A DNA stretch of 64,000 bases, taken from Streptomyces seoulensis. Lineage in GTDB: Bacteria; Actinomycetota; Actinomycetes; Streptomycetales; Streptomycetaceae. Below are positions 60,406-64,000 of this stretch, piece by piece. The position numbers and the translations under genes are program-made. The notes beneath the pieces were generated by a model, which was given only the letters and a program-made list of their open reading frames with translations, had not been told where the DNA came from and ran no database searches. The first letter of the stretch is position 1. Each line of letters begins with the position of its first letter. Location of the stretch: assembly GCA_013364255.1 (NCBI GenBank), contig CP054936.1, positions 620,001 to 684,000 of the forward strand, in the 5' to 3' direction.

Positions 60406-63400
60406 GTGGACCGCTGTGACGGCCGGACGACATCCTTCTCGCAGCAACGGCTGTGGTTCCTCGACCAACTGCGGCCCGGCACGGCCGACCATCTGCTGCC
60501 GCTGGCGCTGCGCCTGCGCGGCGGCCTCGACGCCGAGGCCCTCGCCGCCGCCCTGGGCGACGTGATCGACCGGCACGAGGTGCTGCGCACCCGGTACGCG
60601 GCCGCCGACGGCGAGCCGGTGGCCCTCGTGGCGCCGCGGGTCGCGGTCCCGCTGGACACGGTCGAGGCGCCCGGCGCCGACGCGGCCGGCGTCGCCGAGG
60701 TCCTGGACCGCGCGCTGCGCCGGCCGGTCGACCTGTCGACCGCGCCGCCGCTGCGGGCCACCCTGGCGCGGTTCGCGCCCGACGACCACCTGCTGGTCGT
60801 CGTGGTGCACCACATCGCCTTCGACTTCTCGTCCTGGAACATCCTCACCCGCGACCTGGCCGCGGCCTACCGCTCCCGGACCACCGGCGTCCCGCACGGC
60901 CTCCCGGACCTCCCCCTCCAGTACGCCGACCTCGCGGCCCGCCAGCGCGAGCAGTCGGCCGGCCCGCGGCTCACCCGCGGCCTCGACCACTGGCGCACCC
61001 GTCTCGCGGACCTGCCCCCGCTCGACCTGCCGACCGACCGCCCCCGCCCCGCCGAGTTCGACGGCGCCGCCGCCGTGACCCGCTTCACCCTCCCGGCGGA
61101 CCTGGTGGCGCGGGCCGACCTGCTGGCCAGGTCGCACCGGGCCACCCGGTTCATGGTGCTGCTGGCGGCCTTCCAGGCGCAGCTGGGCCGCTACAGCGGG
61201 CAGCGCGACTTCGCCGTCGGCACCCCGGTCGCGGGCCGCGGCCAGGCCGCCGCCCGGGATCTCATCGGACCTTTCGTCAACACCGTGGTCCTGCGCGCCG
61301 ACCTGTCCGGCCGGCCGAGCTTCGGCGAGCTGGTGGACCGGGTCCGCAACGCCTCCCTGACCGACCTCACGCACGCCGACGTCCCCTTCGAACGCGTGGT
61401 CGGTGAGCTGGCCCCGCCCCGCGACCTCAGCCGCAACCCCCTCTTCCAGGTCTCCTTCCTCACCCTGGACGCCCAGGCCGCACCGCCCGACCTGCCCGGC
61501 CTGTCCGTCGACGTGCTGCCCACGCCGGTCGCCGGAACCCCGTTCGATCTCGCGCTCGACCTGCTCGGCCGTCCCGACGGCGCCCTGGTGCTGCGCCTCC
61601 AGTACGCCACCGCGCTGTTCACGCCCCAGACCGCCGCCCGCGTCACCGAGGACTACGTGCGGCTGCTGCGCGCGCTGCTCGCCGCGCCGGACGCGCCGCT
61701 GGCCGACGCCGTCGCCGCGCTCGCGCCGCTGCCCGGCGGGGAGCGCCGCCGCCGGCTCGCGCTCGGCCTGGGCGAGGCCCGCGCCGTACCCGCGCACACC
61801 GTCACCGACCTGTTCGAGCGGCAGGCGCGCCGCACCCCGCACGCCACCGCCGTACGCTCCCAGGACGGCGAGCTGAGCTACGCGGAACTCGACGCGCGGG
61901 CCGACGTACTGGCGCACCGGCTGCGCGGCCTCGGCGTCGGCCGCGGCGCCCGGGTGGGCGTCCTGCTGGAGCGCGGCACCGGGCTCCTGGTCGCCCTGCT
62001 CGGCGTGCTCAAGGCGGACGCCGCGTACGTCCCGCTCGACCCCCTGCACCCCGCCCGGCGCATCGGCAGCCTGATCGAGGGCACCGAGGCCGCCGTGGTC
62101 GTCACCTCGGGACCGCTGGCCGAGCGGGCGGAGGGCACGCGGGCGAGGACCCTGCTGCTCGACGCCGCCGTGCCGCCGGCCGGTGCGGTGCAGCGGCCGG
62201 AGCGGACCACCGGCCCGGACGACCTGGCGTACGTGTTCCACACCTCCGGCTCGACCGGCGCCCCCAAGGGCGTGCAGATCCCGCACAGCGCCCTGACCAA
62301 CTTCCTGCACGCGATGGCGGCCCGGCTGGAGCTGACGCCGGGGCACACCGTCCTCGGTGTCACCACCGCGTCCTTCGATCCCTCGATGCTGGAGCTGTGC
62401 CTGCCGCTGCTGACCGGCGCCCGGCTGGTGCTGGCCGACGCCGAGCAGGCCCGCGACCCCGAGCGGCTGATCCGTCTGCTCGGCGAGGCACGCCCGGACC
62501 TGGTCCAGGCCACCCCGTCGATGCTGCGGATGCTGGTCGACGCCGGCTGGACGCCCGGCCCCGGCCTGACCGTGCTGTCCGGCGGCGAGAAGCTGCACAC
62601 CGACCTGGCGGCGACGCTCGCCGCCGGCGGCGCCCCGGTCCTGGACCTGTACGGGCCGACCGAGGCGACGATCTGGACCAGCGTGGCCCGGCACGGCGCC
62701 GACGGGCTGGTACGGGAGTGGGCCGCGGTGGACAACACCACCGTGCGGGTGCTCGACGACCGGCTGGAGCCGGTGGCCGAGGGCGTCACCGGACACGTCT
62801 GCATCGGCGGCGACGGGCTCGCCTGGGGCTACCGGGGGCGGCCCGGCCAGACCGCCGGCGTCTTCCTGCCCGACCCGCACGCCACCGCGCCCGGCGGCCG
62901 CCTCTACGCCACCGGCGACCTCGGCCGCCTGCGTCCGGACGGCTCGCTGGAGATCCTCGGCCGCAGCGACCACCAGGTGAAGATCCGCGGCCACCGGATC
63001 GAACCGGGGGAGATCGAGGCCGCGCTGCTCGCCCTCGACGGTGTGCGCGCCGCCGTGGTGCACCCGACGCCGGACGCCGACGGCGGCCGGCAGCTCACCG
63101 CCTACCTGGTCGCGGAGGACGCCGGGAACCCGCCCGCGCCGGACACGCTGCGCGCCGCACTGCTCGACTCCCTGCCGCACCACCTGGTGCCGGCCGCGTT
63201 CGTCCTGCTGGACGCCATCCCGACCGCGGTCAGCGGGAAGGTCGACCGTCACGCGCTGCCGGTGCCCGCGCCGCAGGCCGCCGGCCCGGCCGCCGCTCCC
63301 CGCACCCCGCGCGAGCGGTCGGTCGCCGGGGTGTGGGAGGAGGTGCTGGGCGCCACCGGGATCGGCGCCCACGACGACTTCTTCCTGCTCGGCGGCCACT

Positions 63401-63597
63401 CGCTGCTCGCCACCCGGGTGTCCGTGCGGCTGCGCGCCGCCCTCGGCGTGGACGTCCCCGTACGGGCGCTGTTCGACCACCCCACCGTCGCCGCGCTCGC
63501 CGCGGCCCTGGAGGGCTATCCGCGGCTGGCCGCGGACGGCCCCCTGCCGCGGCTGACCGCCCGCCCGCGCGGCGCGCGCACCACCGCCGGCCGCTGA
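60406..63597 (+). CDS. Single-module NRPS C-A-T (Gly-like code)
   Basis: This 1063-aa protein has a condensation domain (HHIAFDF near 135, where the usual HHxxxDG has Phe for Gly), an adenylation domain (HTSGSTGAPKG near 611, LYGPTEAT, Lys in SGKVD) and a carrier domain (LLGGHSL, Ser near 997). The code reads D-P-L-Q-L-G-L-I-W-K, one change from the glycine code DILQLGLIWK, so Gly is likely. There is no thioesterase. The GTG at 60406 with GGAGG 7 nt upstream is well supported. It is followed 30 bp later by an EctB-like aminotransferase gene, so diaminobutyrate may feed this assembly line. It probably needs partner NRPS genes beyond the window. Confidence 0.93.
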   Translation: MDRCDGRTTSFSQQRLWFLDQLRPGTADHLLPLALRLRGGLDAEALAAALGDVIDRHEVLRTRYAAADGEPVALVAPRVAVPLDTVEAPGADAAGVAEVLDRALRRPVDLSTAPPLRATLARFAPDDHLLVVVVHHIAFDFSSWNILTRDLAAAYRSRTTGVPHGLPDLPLQYADLAARQREQSAGPRLTRGLDHWRTRLADLPPLDLPTDRPRPAEFDGAAAVTRFTLPADLVARADLLARSHRATRFMVLLAAFQAQLGRYSGQRDFAVGTPVAGRGQAAARDLIGPFVNTVVLRADLSGRPSFGELVDRVRNASLTDLTHADVPFERVVGELAPPRDLSRNPLFQVSFLTLDAQAAPPDLPGLSVDVLPTPVAGTPFDLALDLLGRPDGALVLRLQYATALFTPQTAARVTEDYVRLLRALLAAPDAPLADAVAALAPLPGGERRRRLALGLGEARAVPAHTVTDLFERQARRTPHATAVRSQDGELSYAELDARADVLAHRLRGLGVGRGARVGVLLERGTGLLVALLGVLKADAAYVPLDPLHPARRIGSLIEGTEAAVVVTSGPLAERAEGTRARTLLLDAAVPPAGAVQRPERTTGPDDLAYVFHTSGSTGAPKGVQIPHSALTNFLHAMAARLELTPGHTVLGVTTASFDPSMLELCLPLLTGARLVLADAEQARDPERLIRLLGEARPDLVQATPSMLRMLVDAGWTPGPGLTVLSGGEKLHTDLAATLAAGGAPVLDLYGPTEATIWTSVARHGADGLVREWAAVDNTTVRVLDDRLEPVAEGVTGHVCIGGDGLAWGYRGRPGQTAGVFLPDPHATAPGGRLYATGDLGRLRPDGSLEILGRSDHQVKIRGHRIEPGEIEAALLALDGVRAAVVHPTPDADGGRQLTAYLVAEDAGNPPAPDTLRAALLDSLPHHLVPAAFVLLDAIPTAVSGKVDRHALPVPAPQAAGPAAAPRTPRERSVAGVWEEVLGATGIGAHDDFFLLGGHSLLATRVSVRLRAALGVDVPVRALFDHPTVAALAAALEGYPRLAADGPLPRLTARPRGARTTAGR

Positions 63598-63627
63598 CCG
63601 AAACCGCCTCCTCGCCCAAGGACCGCC

Positions 63628-64000
63628 ATGACCCTCGTCGCGACCACCGAATCCTCCCTCCGGGAGCAGTCCGACACCTCCGTCTTCGAGAAAGTCGAGT
63701 CCGAGGTGCGGATGTACTGCCGTACCTTCCCCGTGGTGTTCGAGCGCGCCAAGGGCGCGCTGCTGCACACCGACGACGGCCGGGCCTTCATCGACTTCTT
63801 CTGCGGCGCCGGCAGCCTCAACTACGGGCACAACCACGACGCCGTCAAGGACCGCATCCTCGGCTACCTCGCCGACGACGGCCTGATGCACGGCCTGGAC
63901 CTGCACACCGTCGCCAAGCGCGACTTCCTCACCCGTCTCACCGAGGTCGTGCTGCGGCCCCGCGGTCTCGACTACAAGGTGCAGTTCACCGGCCCGACCG
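63628..64000 (+). CDS. EctB-like diaminobutyrate-2-oxoglutarate aminotransferase, 5' part
   Basis: The first 124 codons are present. They start at ATG 63628 with AAGGA upstream and carry SVFEKVESEVRMYCRTFPVV, DFFCGAGSLNYGHNHDAVKD and LMHGLDLHTVAKRDFL, the N-terminal signature of the EctB/DABA class III aminotransferases. It should make L-2,4-diaminobutyrate from aspartate semialdehyde and glutamate with PLP. In a locus without EctA or EctC nearby and directly behind an NRPS, its product is more likely a peptide building block than ectoine (inferred). The PLP Lys is beyond the window edge. Confidence 0.9.
   Translation, partial: MTLVATTESSLREQSDTSVFEKVESEVRMYCRTFPVVFERAKGALLHTDDGRAFIDFFCGAGSLNYGHNHDAVKDRILGYLADDGLMHGLDLHTVAKRDFLTRLTEVVLRPRGLDYKVQFTGPT

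Noticed and set aside
58819-63906. Long open frame (1695 codons) on the minus strand over the LuxR and NRPS genes
   Set aside because: Gly/Arg/Ala-rich nonsense without motifs. The plus-strand NRPS and regulators explain the region.

Overview
The window looks like a Streptomyces (or closely related actinomycete) chromosome. It is very GC-rich, has almost exclusively G/C third positions, uses GTG and even TTG starts, and carries typical streptomycete families (SARP-free LuxR/LAL regulators, NRPS operons, a LanM lanthipeptide synthetase, Tat-dependent sulfatase, discoidin-GH16 glucanase, many secreted proteins and one-component TetR repressors). No tRNA, rRNA, insertion sequence or CRISPR array was recognised.

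Region 1 (1-15740) is the 5' part of a biosynthetic gene cluster read leftwards and cut by the left window edge. A LysW-type amino-group carrier protein (54 aa, CxxC...CxxC and a C-terminal EDWGE) opens an almost gapless, stop/start-overlapping operon: LysW, MFS exporter, three NRPS genes (A-T-C-A-T, C-A-T, C-A-T-TE; four modules), then a split transketolase (N and C subunits). The carrier protein plus split transketolase is the hallmark of AmCP-mediated amino-acid assembly known from vazabitide A, ficellomycin and azinomycin pathways. Streptomycetes make lysine by the DAP route, so this carrier is almost certainly for secondary metabolism. The first adenylation domain reads as Leu-like and the last as Ser-like; the two middle domains have unfamiliar codes. 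The terminal thioesterase has Cys instead of Ser as nucleophile. A divergent NarL-type regulator lacking the phospho-acceptor Asp sits at the right border.

Region 2 (15.8-54 kb) is mostly ordinary chromosome: a polyprenyl diphosphate synthase, a trypsin-like protease, an alpha/beta hydrolase without its nucleophile Ser, a VOC/TetR pair with an excellent operator, a TetR/P450 pair with three copies of a GGGGA-N4-TCCCC dyad, an RHH-DUF4097-ABC transporter operon headed by a TGGCRYCA motif array, an aldo/keto reductase behind a MerR-type 19-bp-spacer promoter, a GH16 glucanase, a Ser/Thr kinase, a 5'-nucleotidase, a sulfatase, an NAD-kinase-like/SPFH pair, a glycosyltransferase, a decayed DUF4132-like pseudogene followed by a low-complexity pentamer repeat, an M1 metallopeptidase and several small unknown proteins.

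Region 3 (51-64 kb) is a second biosynthetic locus running off the right edge. Leftward genes are LanM, a 68-aa candidate precursor with one Cys, and a large LAL regulator. Rightward genes are two tandem, paralogous LuxR proteins with atypical receivers, a long C-rich gene-free stretch with a G-quadruplex motif, a single-module NRPS (C-A-T, Gly-like code), and the start of an EctB-like diaminobutyrate aminotransferase. It could be a lanthipeptide locus abutting an NRPS locus, or a hybrid; the sequence beyond 64 kb is needed to decide.
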